Assembly: GCA_964536085.1 (NCBI GenBank)
Contig: CAZHWR010000049.1
Coordinates: 1 to 13,193 of the forward strand
Direction of reading: 5' to 3'
From: CAZHWR01 sp964536085
GTDB taxonomy: Bacteria; Bacillota; Clostridia; Oscillospirales; Ruminococcaceae
DNA length: 13,193 bases
Position numbers and translations under genes: made by a program. This document shows, one piece after another, positions 12,613 through 13,193 of the stretch. The notes under the pieces were generated by a model, which was not told the DNA's origin, made no database searches, and saw only the letters and a list, made by a program, of their open reading frames with translations. Each line of letters begins with the position of its first letter. Within the stretch, counting starts at the first letter, position 1.

Positions 12613-13193
12613 TCAGGTGAGGTAGACGCTTACTGATTCCCCGTATAATCCTCCTCTGGAATCTTCCAGCACAATCATTTCACTAAAAAATAATTTGCCT
12701 TCATTGTCAATACAAATGCCGTCAAATAACTCCGTGTTGGAATTTTTTTCGGATTCAAAATACCATTTGCTGTTTGGATATTCTTGCGCTATCTCTTTTT
12801 CGAATTTTTCACGAAGTTCATTCTCATCAATTTCCAGAATTGTAACTCCTTCAAAAACCCCAACGTTTGGGGCGTTGAAAGAACACAGTTTTCCATCATA
12901 ATATACATTAATAACTATAAAATCATTTGTTAAGTATTTGCCGATTTTAGCTATATAGCTGAACTGATAAAAATTTGAATCTGAATAGTCTTTTCCGCTT
13001 TGAAAGGTGTATTTTGACATATCAATGAATTGTGAAAGAAAATCTTTTGCTATTTGCCTTGCCTCTTTTTTTGAAATTTTATCATTCTCATTTATATCGT
13101 CTCTTATTTTATAGTTTGCTGTATAAGTATCGGAAAAACTCAACAGTCTGCCGCTGGTGCGACCATATGAATAGGCGTTACCATTTGCGTCGG
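12613..13193 (-). CDS. Unrecognised protein, 3' part only (start beyond the window)
   Basis: The reading frame is open from the right edge of the window (first full codon at 13191) to the stop at 12613, giving 192 residues. The TTG at 13143 is an internal codon rather than a start: the residues before it, DANGNAYSYGRTSGRLL, read on smoothly into FSDTYTANYKI. The segment is rich in Lys, Glu and Asp, with KKEARQIAKDFLSQF resembling the helix of a PepSY/YcdB-like fold, followed by alternating strands (FYQFSYIAKIG, DFIVINVYYDGKL). There are no cysteines of obvious purpose and no membrane segment. I do not recognise the family; a secreted or lipoprotein-type protein with PepSY-like modules is only a guess. 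Confidence 0.7.
   Translation of the reverse strand, partial: DANGNAYSYGRTSGRLLSFSDTYTANYKIRDDINENDKISKKEARQIAKDFLSQFIDMSKYTFQSGKDYSDSNFYQFSYIAKIGKYLTNDFIVINVYYDGKLCSFNAPNVGVFEGVTILEIDENELREKFEKEIAQEYPNSKWYFESEKNSNTELFDGICIDNEGKLFFSEMIVLEDSRGGLYGESVSVYLT

Overview
The window looks like chromosomal DNA of an anaerobic, spore-forming Firmicute of class Clostridia, most likely an Oscillospiraceae/Ruminococcaceae-type gut organism. The reasons are: a HydF maturase for [FeFe]-hydrogenase; a SpoIIID sporulation regulator; the Gram-positive ctsR-mcsA-mcsB-clpC operon; BspA-type leucine-rich-repeat secreted protein remnants; an ammonium transporter fused to a PII domain; and strong AGGAGG-type ribosome sites with sigma-A-like promoters. 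Most of the window is orderly housekeeping and stress-response DNA with no prophage, insertion sequence, CRISPR array, tRNA or rRNA visible.

Layout. 1-341: gene-poor, full of short inverted repeats. 342-1538 (-): hydF, with a clear promoter. 1721-2011 (+): spoIIID, divergent from hydF, with a sigma-E-like promoter and a probable TTG start. A strong hairpin terminator at 2020-2065 separates it from the convergent clpC. 2062-6557 (-): the CtsR regulon operon, transcribed ctsR, mcsA, mcsB, clpC. Its promoter at 6772-6799 is covered by three CtsR heptad-repeat operators, and its roughly 200-nt leader holds a 32-bp sequence twice. 6984-7109 (+): an unlisted 41-residue Cys/Gly/Asn-rich membrane-type peptide with its own terminator and a promoter resembling the late mother-cell sigma-K type. 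7271-8145 (+): a secreted leucine-rich-repeat protein gene broken by an in-frame stop and a one-base frameshift. 8307-10227 (+): an alpha/beta hydrolase followed by two half-size chromate-transporter-family proteins that overlap by 7 nt, closed by a terminator. 10351-12072 (-): the Amt-PII fusion, preceded by a leader with tandem terminator-like hairpins. 12613-end (-): the 3' part of an unrecognised gene that runs off the window.

How the parts work together. CtsR represses its own operon; McsA/McsB phosphorylate protein arginines (McsB also inactivates CtsR), and ClpC is the unfoldase that delivers marked or misfolded proteins to ClpP. The ammonium transporter carries its own PII-type regulator in cis. 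Its expression seems set by transcription termination in the leader, where a hexaloop hairpin of the kind bound by ANTAR antiterminators would compete with a terminator stem. spoIIID and the small Cys-rich gene point to sporulation functions, but they are not part of one operon.

The most interesting items are the amt leader and Amt-PII fusion, the small Cys-rich gene with its sporulation-type promoter, and the duplicated hairpin sequence in the ctsR leader. I found no convincing multi-gene novel system here.
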